Assembly: GCA_023667845.1 (NCBI GenBank)
Contig: JAMPIU010000034.1
Location: 1-47,287, forward strand
Length of the DNA: 47,287 nt
Direction of reading: 5' to 3'
Source of the DNA: Dehalobacter sp.
Lineage (GTDB): Bacteria; Bacillota; Desulfitobacteriia; Desulfitobacteriales; Syntrophobotulaceae
The position numbers were made by a program, and so were the translations under genes. Numbering within the stretch: the stretch's first letter is position 1; the number at the start of each line of letters is the position of its first letter. Under the pieces are notes generated by a model. That model was not told the origin of the DNA. It searched no databases and saw nothing but the letters and a program-made list of their open reading frames with translations. Shown one piece after another: positions 9,445 to 17,590 of the stretch.

Positions 9445-9867
9445 ATGCCGGAAAAGATAAAAGTAGCCTTTGTCTGTGTTCACAACTCCTGCCGCTCACA
9501 AATGGCAGAGGCCATCGCCAAGATAATTGCATCGGATAGCTTCGAAGCCTATTCAGCAGGTACAGAAATTAAAAATGGAATTAATCCCGTGGCTGTTACT
9601 GTAATTCAGGAACACTACAACATGGACATGAGCTTATCGCAAAAACCAAAACTTATTTCGGATATCCCACCGGTCGATATCGTGATTACCATGGGGTGTA
9701 ATGTGAATTGTCCTTTTGTGCCTTGCAAATTCAGAGAAGATTGGGGTCTTGAAGACCCAACGGGGAAAGATAAGCAGGAATATATTAAGACGGCCAAAAT
9801 CATCGAAGAAAAAATACTGGAGCTCAAATGCAGAGTGAATATGAAGTCCTATGTGTCTCTGCCTTGA
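9445..9867 (+). CDS. arsC: Arsenate reductase, thioredoxin-coupled type
   Basis: Reduces arsenate to arsenite, which the upstream ACR3 can export. It is of the low-molecular-weight phosphatase type: the P-loop C11-x5-R17 (CVHNSCR) is at the N-terminus, and the redox cysteines lie in the loop MGCNVNCPFVPC (C85, C89, C94), followed by the characteristic REDWGLEDPTG. 140 residues is the usual length. No arsR repressor gene is next to the pair. Confidence 0.95.
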   Translation: MPEKIKVAFVCVHNSCRSQMAEAIAKIIASDSFEAYSAGTEIKNGINPVAVTVIQEHYNMDMSLSQKPKLISDIPPVDIVITMGCNVNCPFVPCKFREDWGLEDPTGKDKQEYIKTAKIIEEKILELKCRVNMKSYVSLP

Positions 9868-9955
9868 TCGTCAAGTAATATTTTTTCGTATATTGAAAAG
9901 TAAGCCAATTCGATGTAGTATTTTAGAAGAACTTTACTTTATGGAGGATCGTTTT

Positions 9956-11215
9956 TTGTCCGATTTGAATTTATCTGCGAAAATTGCGGACGCCCTGTGC
10001 TATGCTGAACAGGTTTTGACAAAACAAACCTGTATCGTAAATCCAATCATTGAGAAGAACCATCAACGTGTCCTCAAAGCTTTCCAAGAGGCCAGAGTCT
10101 CAGCTTATAATCTGAACGGAACAACCGGCTACGGACTCGGCGATTCCGGGAGAGAAAAACTTGATACGGTGACCGCATCCATCATGGGTACTGAAAAAGC
10201 CATCATCAGGCACCAGTTTGTATCGGGTACCCATGCGATTGCATCAGCGCTCTTTGGTGTTCTCCGGCCTGGAGATCATTTTATTTCTGTTACCGGGATG
10301 CCATATGATACGCTTCAGCAGGTGATCGGAATTAAAAACAACATTTCCGGTAGCCTGGCTGACTGGGGCGTGTCCTTTGATATCCTGCCTTTGGATGCGG
10401 ATAGTCAGATTCAAATGGAAAAACTGGCTGCGATGGTGACTCCGCAAACGAAGCTGTTTATCCTCCAGCGTTCCAAAGGCTATGAATGGAGAAACTCTGT
10501 TTCCATTGCCCAGATCAGTGAATTTGTTGGCTATGCCAAAACGCATTTTCCTGAGATTAATATCTTCGTCGATAATTGCTACGGCGAGCTTGTTGAGGAT
10601 CGGGAACCCGGACATGTGGGCGTAGACCTGCTGGCAGGATCACTAATCAAGAATCTCGGAGGCACGCTGGCCCCGACAGGCGGCTACATTGCCGGCAGAG
10701 AAGATTTGGTCACGAAAGCCGCGGCCAGGTTTACCGCACCCGGCATCAATGCCGATGTGGGAGCAACCCTCGATAATCTTCGGCTCATGTACCAGGGACT
10801 GTACTTCAGCCCGCTGACGGTCAGTGAAGCGATCAAAGCTGCCGTTTTTTCCTCGGCCTTTTGGTCCAGACTGGGTTTTGAAGTCCATCCGGGTCCGGTG
10901 GATTTACGGACGGATATCATTCAGGCGGTAAAATTGAATTCCAAAGAAAAGATGCTGGCCTTTTGCCAGGGTCTCCAGAAAGGTTCGCCGATCGATTCGC
11001 ATGTTCTGCCGCTGCCTTCGGAGATGCCAGGATATACGGACGAAGTGATCATGGCCGGAGGAACTTTCATTCAGGGAGCCACGAGCGAATTTTCTGCCGA
11101 TGGTCCGATTAGAGCCCCTTATGCCGTCTATATGCAGGGCGCGATTTCTCATATCTATGTGAAGAACGCTAATATTTCAGCTGCGCAAATGCTTGAACAA
11201 AATCATCTGTTATAA
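9956..11215 (+). CDS. Methionine gamma-lyase family protein (YnbB/aluminium-resistance type), PLP enzyme
   Basis: A fold-type I PLP enzyme of the family often annotated as aluminium resistance protein; its true substrate is not established, though cystathionine/methionine lyase-like activity is assumed. IFVDNCYGELVE holds the PLP-binding Asp and GSLIKNLGGTLAPTGG the Schiff-base Lys; FVSGTHAIASALFGVLRPGD is a family hallmark. The frame is open from 9851 and an ATG lies at 9941, but GGAGG at 9943-9947 is 8 bases before TTG 9956, so I take the TTG; the ATG at 9941 overlaps that ribosome-binding site. In Bacillus the homologue sits near hfq, as it does here in a looser sense. Confidence 0.86.
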   Translation: MSDLNLSAKIADALCYAEQVLTKQTCIVNPIIEKNHQRVLKAFQEARVSAYNLNGTTGYGLGDSGREKLDTVTASIMGTEKAIIRHQFVSGTHAIASALFGVLRPGDHFISVTGMPYDTLQQVIGIKNNISGSLADWGVSFDILPLDADSQIQMEKLAAMVTPQTKLFILQRSKGYEWRNSVSIAQISEFVGYAKTHFPEINIFVDNCYGELVEDREPGHVGVDLLAGSLIKNLGGTLAPTGGYIAGREDLVTKAAARFTAPGINADVGATLDNLRLMYQGLYFSPLTVSEAIKAAVFSSAFWSRLGFEVHPGPVDLRTDIIQAVKLNSKEKMLAFCQGLQKGSPIDSHVLPLPSEMPGYTDEVIMAGGTFIQGATSEFSADGPIRAPYAVYMQGAISHIYVKNANISAAQMLEQNHLL

Positions 11216-11256
11216 CGGTCTAAGCCAATAATGCGCCGGAAGCAGGGATCGTCAAT

Positions 11257-11790
11257 ATGGTAAGAATAAGACGCGATATGATGAACAATCCGTATAGCCA
11301 ATTTCTTCAGGAAATCATTGAGATTATCCTGATCGTTTTTGCCTTGTCCTGGCTGCTAAAAACTTATCTGATCGGGTTTGCCCATCTTGAAGGAGCGGAA
11401 ATGATGCCGACACTTTCGCTGGACAGCCAGGTGCTGGTTGAAAAATATTTTTACCGCAGCATTGACGCTTTGGACAGGGGAGATGTCATTCTCTATTCAG
11501 ATAACGGTGTAGAGAGCATCAAACGGGTAATCGGCTTACCAGGTGAGAAAGTAGAAATTAAAAACGGTTATACGTATGTTAATAACAAACCAATTTACGA
11601 ACCTTATGCCAATACACCAAAGACATATACATTTTCAACGGTTGTTGTGCCGGAAGACCATGTTTTTACGTTGAATGACAATCGGGCGAGTAAGAATGAT
11701 TCCCGTTCATTCGGCAGTGTCCCGATTCAGAGCATAGAAGGCAAAGCCCTGTTCTGCTACTGGCCGCTGAGCAGTGTTCAAATCCTGTAG
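11257..11790 (+). CDS. Signal peptidase I-like protein without the catalytic serine
   Basis: The protein has the S26 family architecture: a short cytoplasmic start, one membrane segment (residues ~20-40), then the boxes seen in LepB/Sip proteins. The catalytic lysine box is intact (SIKRVIGLPGEK, K89) and a version of the last box is present (NDNRASKNDSRSFG, usually GDN). The catalytic serine box, normally GxSMxPT, reads GAEMMPT: residue 48 is Glu (codon gaa at 11398-11400), so the nucleophile is missing. Activity by the normal mechanism is not expected. It may bind precursors or regulate a real signal peptidase. No frameshift or stop is seen, which argues that the protein is maintained. Confidence 0.82.
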   Translation: MVRIRRDMMNNPYSQFLQEIIEIILIVFALSWLLKTYLIGFAHLEGAEMMPTLSLDSQVLVEKYFYRSIDALDRGDVILYSDNGVESIKRVIGLPGEKVEIKNGYTYVNNKPIYEPYANTPKTYTFSTVVVPEDHVFTLNDNRASKNDSRSFGSVPIQSIEGKALFCYWPLSSVQIL

Positions 11791-11959
11791 GGCCATGTCG
11801 ATCCATCATTTTAGATTGACAAGGTACTATTTTTACTTAACAAGATGTAAGGAACGGAACATATGAATAAGAATGATTAAGGGTAATTTTACCTGGAATC
11901 TATCGTAAAAAATAACCGGGAATTTAGACACGGTATGACTTGAAGGGAGTACAATCAAA

Positions 11960-13054
11960 ATGAACAACAAAACGAAAGTGCTTGTTATCTTTGGCGGTCA
12001 ATCGGGGGAACATGAAGTTTCGGTCATTTCTGCAGCTTCAGTCATCAAAGCGCTGCATGCTGACCGGTATGAGATTCAGACCATCGGGATCACCAAGGAA
12101 GGAAGCTGGTATTGGGGGGCAAGGCCGGAAGCGTGGAAGGAAGCCAAAGCCGATATCACGGACGGCGCCAAACAGGTTGCAGTCGTTTTAAACCCGCAAA
12201 AACCTTACTTTCAGGCTATAGACGGAAGCGAACTGCCGGATCAGGGCAGATGTGATATTATTTTTCCGGTCATGCATGGCCCCAAAGGGGAAGACGGTAC
12301 GATTCAGGGACTTTTCGAAATGGCGGGGTTCCCCTATGTAGGTTCAGGTGTGCTGGGTTCTTCTCTCGGAATGGATAAAGACCGGATGAAGGCTGTTTTC
12401 AAAGAAGCCGGGCTGCCGATTGTGCCTCACCTTACCTTGCTTCGAAGTGAAATCAATGCTGCACCCGAAGCAGCGGTGAAACGCATCTCAGACAGCATTG
12501 GTTTCCCCTGTTTTATCAAACCAGCCAATCTTGGTTCCAGTGTCGGAATTTCCAAAGCTGAAGATGATAAGCAACTGCTGGAAGCTTTGATCTACGCAGC
12601 AAAATTTGACCGGAAAATTGTGATTGAAAAAGGTGTGAAGGCAAGGGAAGTTGAACTGAGCGTCCTTGGCAATGAAAGTGCCAAAGCCTCCATTCCCGGT
12701 GAAATCAAACCGGCCAAAGATTTTTATGATTATGAGGCTAAATACCTGGATAATAGCTCAGTACTGATCATTCCAGCCATATTGAGCCAGAAATTGATCG
12801 AACAGCTTCAGTCCCATGCAGTGACTGCCTTTGAGGCCGTCGGCGCTTCGGGGCTAAGCAGAGTTGATTTCTTCGTTACTGAAGACGAGCAAATCTTTAT
12901 TAATGAAATCAATACGATGCCTGGCTTTACGCAAATCTCGATGTACCCAAAACTGTGGGAAGCCAGCGGCTTAAGTTACAGCCTACTTCTTGATGAACTG
13001 ATCAGACTCGGATTCGAAAAATTCAGGGATTATGCCGACAGAAGACTTTCCTGA
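11960..13054 (+). CDS. ddl: D-alanine--D-alanine ligase
   Basis: Joins two D-alanines for the peptidoglycan stem peptide in the cytoplasm. The N-terminal FGGQSGEHEVSVISA, the ATP-grasp KPANLGSSVGISKA loop, the EKGVKAREVELSVLG strand and the metal-binding FINEINTMPGFTQISMYPKL are all present. 364 residues is normal. ATG 11960 follows AAGGGAG. The 169-base gap before it carries no convincing terminator. It is a single-gene unit as far as I can see. Confidence 0.97.
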   Translation: MNNKTKVLVIFGGQSGEHEVSVISAASVIKALHADRYEIQTIGITKEGSWYWGARPEAWKEAKADITDGAKQVAVVLNPQKPYFQAIDGSELPDQGRCDIIFPVMHGPKGEDGTIQGLFEMAGFPYVGSGVLGSSLGMDKDRMKAVFKEAGLPIVPHLTLLRSEINAAPEAAVKRISDSIGFPCFIKPANLGSSVGISKAEDDKQLLEALIYAAKFDRKIVIEKGVKAREVELSVLGNESAKASIPGEIKPAKDFYDYEAKYLDNSSVLIIPAILSQKLIEQLQSHAVTAFEAVGASGLSRVDFFVTEDEQIFINEINTMPGFTQISMYPKLWEASGLSYSLLLDELIRLGFEKFRDYADRRLS

Positions 13055-13178
13055 GCACATCTTCTAAAGGGAGTTAAGGGAGTCTATCCTTAATCAGGTG
13101 ACCTCAAACAAGAATTTCTTCGAAATTAAGATAATCATATAAAATGATATACAGGTAATACTTTAAGTCTTACCCGCC

Positions 13179-13215
13179 AAAAAAGGGCGCAGCAGATAAT
13201 ATTTCTGCTGCGCCC
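13179..13215 (-). terminator. Terminator after lexA
   Basis: GGGCGCAGCAGA (13185-13196) pairs with TCTGCTGCGCCC (13204-13215). Read on the minus strand the 12-bp stem is followed by six T, so it ends the lexA transcript. Confidence 0.88.
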
Positions 13216-13239
13216 TCGCTTTCTCCCGCATATTATGTA

Positions 13240-13866
13240 TCAGTGGATATCTCGGAACAGTCCGATCACTTTGCCGAGAATGGTTACGTGATCGGAATAA
13301 ATCGGCTCCATATACTGATTCTCCGGCTGGAGCCGGATCTGGTTCTTTTCTTTGTAGAAACGCTTGACTGTGGCGCCGTCTTCCGGGCCGTCTGAGACTA
13401 AAGCAACAACAATATCGCCGTTGCTGGCATTCTGCTGTTGTCTGACCAGAATTAAATCATCGTCAAAAATACCGGCATCGATCATGCTTTCGCCCTGAAC
13501 CTTGAGCATAAAGACCGTGTCCGATTTTACCATATCATACGGAACAGGGAAGGAATCCTCAATGTTTTCTATGGCTAGGATCGGTTCACCGGCGGCAACA
13601 TGTCCGACTACCGGAACGTGAACGGTCTTTCTGGTACTGTATTCATTAAAGGAATCGAGGACCTCGATGGCCCTGGGCTTCGTAGGGTCCCGTCTGATAT
13701 ATCCTTTTTCTTCAAGGATGTTCAGATGATTATGCACAGTCGAACTTGATGAGAGCCCAACAGCTTCGCCTATTTCACGGACCGAAGGGGGATAACCTTT
13801 TAAGGCAATCTCCTTCTTGATAATATCCAAAATCTGCATCTGACGCGAGGACAGATCCGAAGTCAT
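13240..13866 (-). CDS. lexA: SOS repressor LexA
   Basis: Represses DNA-damage genes until RecA-stimulated self-cleavage. The N-terminal winged helix ([10 protein letters not shown]...[17 protein letters not shown]) contacts the operator; the self-cleavage bond is A92-G93 in HVAAGEP; the Ser-Lys dyad is S127 (GESMID) and K168 (ATVKRF). 208 residues matches the Bacillus protein. TCAGGAGGGA precedes the ATG. It is divergent from a yneA-like gene with two LexA sites between them, so it is probably autoregulated. Confidence 0.97.
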   Translation of the reverse strand: MTSDLSSRQMQILDIIKKEIALKGYPPSVREIGEAVGLSSSSTVHNHLNILEEKGYIRRDPTKPRAIEVLDSFNEYSTRKTVHVPVVGHVAAGEPILAIENIEDSFPVPYDMVKSDTVFMLKVQGESMIDAGIFDDDLILVRQQQNASNGDIVVALVSDGPEDGATVKRFYKEKNQIRLQPENQYMEPIYSDHVTILGKVIGLFRDIH

Positions 13867-13903
13867 GACATCCCTCCTGATTATTTATTTTGAATCCATA
13901 TTT

Positions 13904-13917
13904 GATCTAGCTAGATC
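13904..13917. repeat. 14-bp perfect palindrome in the lexA leader
   Basis: GATCTAGCTAGATC is a perfect palindrome between the candidate lexA promoter and its ribosome-binding site. It does not resemble a LexA box. It may be a binding site for another regulator or chance. Confidence 0.5.
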
Positions 13918-13940
13918 GTAACATAAAAATTGGAAAAAAG

Positions 13941-13954
13941 CAAACAAATGTTCG
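13941..13954 (-). promoter_or_regulatory. Probable LexA site at the lexA promoter
   Basis: CAAACAAATGTTCG matches the Gram-positive SOS box CGAAC-N4-GTTCG at all but one defined base. On the minus strand it overlaps a candidate -35 (TTGCTT) that stands 17 bases from TACGAT, placed properly for lexA. Autoregulation is inferred. Confidence 0.6.
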
Positions 13955-13963
13955 TGATTTTTC

Positions 13964-13992
13964 TTGACACGAACATTTGTTCGTATTATAAT
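13964..13992 (+). promoter_or_regulatory. Consensus promoter with embedded LexA box (yneA-like gene)
   Basis: TTGACA (13964-13969), a 17-base spacer and TATAAT (13987-13992) form a perfect sigma-A promoter. The spacer contains CGAACATTTGTTCG at 13970-13983, a perfect palindromic SOS box. LexA bound here would block RNA polymerase completely, so the downstream gene should be tightly silent and strongly induced by DNA damage. Confidence 0.93.
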
Positions 13993-14039
13993 CGAAATAT
14001 AAATAGAACATATGTTTGATCTAATGGAGGTTGATGATC

Positions 14040-14357
14040 ATGATTGCGGTATCCAGATCCTATATGCGTTATAGAAGAAATTCAACTAAAATTGTATTTG
14101 TATTGGGGCTGTGCCTAACAATTATTGCTGCACTTTTAATGTCTCTGGTGGTAAATTATCTAACTGCTGAAAATTCCAACCCTACATCATATAAGGCGAT
14201 CACAATACAACAGGGAGATACGTTGTGGGAACTTGCTGCAGAATCCAACTACAGCAGCGATATCAGTGCACTGGTGGATAAAACCATGCGCTATAATAAC
14301 CTACGCAGCACGTATATTGAACCAGGACAGGTGATCTATATTCCGGTTCGGTCATAA
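14040..14357 (+). CDS. yneA: YneA-like SOS cell division suppressor (LysM protein)
   Basis: In Bacillus, YneA delays septation during DNA damage. This 105-residue protein has the same length and plan: one membrane segment (~18-40, IVFVLGLCLTIIAALLMSLVV) and an external LysM domain (ITIQQGDTLWELA ... IEPGQVIYIPV) that should bind peptidoglycan. Start ATG 14040 stands 9 bases after GGAGG (14026-14030); upstream TTG 14031 and ATG 14034 are too close to it. Position next to lexA under a perfect SOS box supports the call. Sequence identity to YneA is modest outside LysM, so the name is by architecture and context. Confidence 0.87.
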   Translation: MIAVSRSYMRYRRNSTKIVFVLGLCLTIIAALLMSLVVNYLTAENSNPTSYKAITIQQGDTLWELAAESNYSSDISALVDKTMRYNNLRSTYIEPGQVIYIPVRS

Positions 14358-14455
14358 TTTAGAATTTAGTTTATCATTAACGATAACGATCTTTCAATTC
14401 TTACGAACTTAATTATGTCTCTATATTGTCTATATTTTAGTCTATATTTTAATAT

Positions 14456-14483
14456 AACCTCCATATATACAACTATGGAGGTT
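14456..14483 (+). promoter_or_regulatory. Hairpin that sequesters the M23 peptidase ribosome-binding site
   Basis: AACCTCCATA (14456-14465) pairs perfectly with TATGGAGGTT (14474-14483) around an 8-base loop. The right arm contains the GGAGG ribosome-binding site of the gene starting at 14492, so the folded RNA should hide it. Three TCTATATT copies lie just upstream (14418-14448). No T tract follows, so it is not an ordinary terminator. Confidence 0.6.
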
Positions 14484-14491
14484 ATTGTCAT

Positions 14492-15292
14492 ATGAAACTC
14501 ATTAAACAATTCAGAAAGACAATATGGCCTAATTCTATCATATTGATCATTTTTGTGATGATTGCTATCACCGCCATTATTGTTAAGCAAGTAGTTATCC
14601 ATGATGAATCAAAATCAGACGCCTATAGCGATCTTTCACTTATATCTTCGGAAGTTGTTATTCATTTTCAGAAAGTAAAACCGGACTCATGGAAGGACTA
14701 TGTGGCTGTTATTCATGTTTGCGGTCCAACAGCAAATCACCTCGTTCAGCAGCTGGATAATGGAATTAACTTCAATAACCTTGACTGGTCCAAACTAAAT
14801 AGTGAAGAATTCAAACAAGTAAAATACTGCCGTCATTTACTTGATCAGTATCTATTCTTTACCCCGGAAGAATATCAGTTCCCGCTTCAGGAATCTTCGC
14901 ATTATACAGATACCTATGGTGCCGATAGGGAGGGGGGACAGCGAAAGCATGAAGGTACAGATATTTTTAATCAAAAGGGTACGCTAATATTCAGTGTATG
15001 CAATGGCACGCTGGAAAGAATTGGATGGAATAGGCTTGGTGGAGAAAGGGTCGGCGTAAGAGGCCAGGACGGAAACTATTATTACTATGCCCATCTGGAC
15101 ACGGTCAATGAAGCATTGGTTGTCGGGAACAGTATTTCCAAAGGAGAACTGATCGGAACAATGGGGAACACAGGTGATGCAATTACAACTCCTGATCATT
15201 TGCATTTCGGGATCGAACTGCCGAATGGCAAATGGATCAATCCATACTCTTGGTTAAAAGTTTGGGAATTTAACAGTCGTCTAAACAGATAG
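14492..15292 (+). CDS. Membrane-anchored M23 (LytM-type) metallopeptidase domain protein
   Basis: M23 peptidases cut peptidoglycan crosslinks outside the membrane. A single N-terminal membrane segment (~residues 13-32) acts as anchor. The zinc-site motifs are present: KHEGTDIF (HxxxD) near residue 152 and HLHFGIE near 235, with the AHLD His between them (YYYAHLD). The ~110 residues between anchor and domain match nothing I recognise. It follows the yneA-like gene by 134 bases and may be read from the SOS promoter, but a ribosome-site hairpin suggests separate translational control. Role in wall remodelling after damage or sporulation is inference. Confidence 0.85.
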   Translation: MKLIKQFRKTIWPNSIILIIFVMIAITAIIVKQVVIHDESKSDAYSDLSLISSEVVIHFQKVKPDSWKDYVAVIHVCGPTANHLVQQLDNGINFNNLDWSKLNSEEFKQVKYCRHLLDQYLFFTPEEYQFPLQESSHYTDTYGADREGGQRKHEGTDIFNQKGTLIFSVCNGTLERIGWNRLGGERVGVRGQDGNYYYYAHLDTVNEALVVGNSISKGELIGTMGNTGDAITTPDHLHFGIELPNGKWINPYSWLKVWEFNSRLNR

Positions 15293-16372
15293 GAGATAGA
15301 TCGGTATACAGCCAACCTAAGATTATTGCTACCTGTATTTTGAGATTTTTATAATTCACCAAAAAGGTTTGTTGATGGTGTAAGGTGTTATTTAAAACTA
15401 TTTGGGTCCGATAATAAATATTATGTAAAGTAAAGTGTAATGCAAAGATGGGGTTATGTGTTTAGGTTTGTAATCAGCAATAAATCAGTAGCGATCGCAC
15501 TGTTCCAGTGTTTTATATTTATTGTTTGTCATAAATATTATTCTTTGCTCTTGCTTGGATTCTTGTTTCACTCAGCTTCTGTTTATTTTATGACTTACTA
15601 AATTATATAGCTTATATTATTGTCGCCCGCATATCTTTTTCATAGCTTTTGTATTTTTCATATTCATCTCTGCTTTATCTGCTGGCCTGTTTTACTTTAT
15701 CAGTTTTTTATTATTGTAATTTTATCCTATTAATTGCTGTTCTGTTTTCTTACTGTTTTTTGCCCCAAAATGCTTCTGAATAGCAGCCTCATATTTGCCC
15801 TGTAAGGCGTTAAAATATATTGGGTAAGGTAATTTGTACCTTGGAATATTTGTACGCTTATTTGAGTTAATCAATATCGAGGCAATTTTAGTTCTTTTGT
15901 GATTTGTAGCCAGATTCTGGTCTAATTGCAACGCTTAAACTTTAGGATATAGTTTGATAATTTTCGTTAGATTAAATATAGAGTAATTTTAATCCTCATA
16001 TGAACACGCCAGTCGATAGGATTAATTATTTCATCGTTATAGGTCAATTAGATAAAATATCTACTAATAAAAAAGGATATTACATTTTGATTAAGAGATC
16101 TCATGTTTTAAGTTTCCCCTCTTTTAATAAGTGATATATTTCACAAGTTCTTATTTTAATAATACTTCCTTTTCATCTGAATTTCAATATGTCTTTTTAC
16201 TTTCAAATCTATATAAAAATGAAATTATTAATATTTCCCTGGCTTATCAAAATAAAATAATATAAGGCCCCTGCCCTATCAAGTTTCCTTGTTATTTTCC
16301 TTTGAATAATTCACTTCTTTTATACGAATATTAAATTGACTTAGTTTCATTCAGTGAAAGGAAGGGATTATT
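15293..16372. other. AT-rich 1.1-kb region without a convincing gene
   Basis: This is the longest empty stretch. Base composition is much richer in A and T than its neighbours. The only frame of note, 15722-15931 on the minus strand, would start at TTG without a ribosome-binding site and has no recognisable domain. I see no tRNA, inverted-repeat ends or promoter that I can defend. It may be a decayed remnant. Confidence 0.5.
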
Positions 16373-16519
16373 ATGGATAATAATAAAAATAGAATCAAAG
16401 ACAGAGAAAAAAGCAATGCTGAATTAAGAAAAATGAAACCAAAAGATAACGCAGATGTAGGAATTATTGACGGCAATAAAATTGGTGTACATGATGGCAA
16501 ACATGAAAAGAGTAAATAA
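16373..16519 (+). CDS. Small hydrophilic protein, 48 residues
   Basis: An ORF beginning ATG 16373 follows AAAGGAAGGG by about 6 bases, a good ribosome-binding site. The product is very polar, rich in Lys, Asp and Asn, with no membrane segment and no cysteine; it ends KHEKSK. The middle contains DVGIIDGNKIGVHDG, two similar IxDGxK/H steps. I do not recognise the family. Composition resembles small cytoplasmic spore or stress proteins, but that is only a resemblance. It is isolated between the empty AT-rich region and degV. Confidence 0.55.
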   Translation: MDNNKNRIKDREKSNAELRKMKPKDNADVGIIDGNKIGVHDGKHEKSK

Positions 16520-16560
16520 TGCTCTTTCAAGAATCTTTTGGCTTTAGTTAGCTATTTTTA

Positions 16561-17418
16561 TTACCTTAATGCTTTTTGCGTGTAATAAACAATGCCAATG
16601 GTACCTGGACCAACATGCAGGCCAATGACCGGTCCGATAGCTATGATATCTATGTTAACTTTCAACTTATCATAAATCAGTTGTGCAAGTTCCTTTGCTT
16701 CGTCCAGACAATCGATATGATGAATAATGATCTCTCCTAAACCATATTTGCTTATGTTATCCAGCATGATATTAATCATCGATAATACTGCCTTTTTCTT
16801 CGTTCTTACTTTTGTCACAACGGTTGTTATGCCGTTTTCCACAGTCAGAATCGGAACAATCCCAAATAAATCACCAATTAAAGCACTGGCCCCGCCAATT
16901 CTGCCGCCTTTTTTCAGGTATTTGAGATTTTCAGGAATAAATAAGAACCTACTTCTTTGAATATTTTCTAACGCTGCTTCTTTAACTTCCTCTAGCGTTT
17001 TATCCGCTTTTGCTTCTCTTGCAGCCATAATGACCGCTAACCCTAACTGCATAGAATTTGACCTAGAATCAATGATCTCTATCCTGGCATTTTTATGCTT
17101 CTCTAATACCATCTCTTTCACTAATTGACCTGTCGAAAAGGTCCCGCTCATTTCTGAAGATAAGAAAATACAGCAGAGGCTATCTCCCTTCTCGATTACC
17201 GCAAGCATTTCATTATATAACTCGCCAATAGAAGGCTGTGAAGATGTCGGAATTCCATAAGAAGCCATTTTTTTATAAAACAGATCGTTATCGATATCTG
17301 CTTCTCGTATACTGTCACTCCCAAATGAAAGGCTCAAAGATACCATTCTAATATTTAGTTCTTCTTTGATTTCCTTACTTATATAGCTTGTACTGTCAGT
17401 TAGAACCTGTACTGCCAT
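16561..17418 (-). CDS. DegV family fatty-acid-binding protein (FakB-like)
   Basis: DegV proteins bind a fatty acid; FakB members present it to the kinase FakA for acyl-phosphate formation. The N-terminal VLTDSTSYIS, the TSSQPSIGE loop and FLSSEMSGTFSTGQ are typical lipid head-group contacts, and the C-terminal half has the KGGRIGG motif. 285 residues is full length. No fakA (DhaK-like) gene is nearby, so the partner must be elsewhere. The start has GTGAGAT ahead of it. Confidence 0.9.
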   Translation of the reverse strand: MAVQVLTDSTSYISKEIKEELNIRMVSLSLSFGSDSIREADIDNDLFYKKMASYGIPTSSQPSIGELYNEMLAVIEKGDSLCCIFLSSEMSGTFSTGQLVKEMVLEKHKNARIEIIDSRSNSMQLGLAVIMAAREAKADKTLEEVKEAALENIQRSRFLFIPENLKYLKKGGRIGGASALIGDLFGIVPILTVENGITTVVTKVRTKKKAVLSMINIMLDNISKYGLGEIIIHHIDCLDEAKELAQLIYDKLKVNIDIIAIGPVIGLHVGPGTIGIVYYTQKALR

Positions 17419-17590
17419 CTGTTTATCTCACTTTCTTATTGGCCTATTTTCTATTTCGACAATTATTTTTCTTTTTTATCATATAATGTTAAACACCACT
17501 TGTCTATTATTGTTCAAAATACACTTCTAAAGTACCTATTATTGTGAATACTACATCCATATAATTTTGCTTTTTAAGGGGGAATTCCGT

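Noticed and set aside
15722-15931. 69-codon minus-strand frame in the AT-rich region
   Set aside because: TTG start without ribosome-binding site, no recognisable family; not strong enough to list as a gene.
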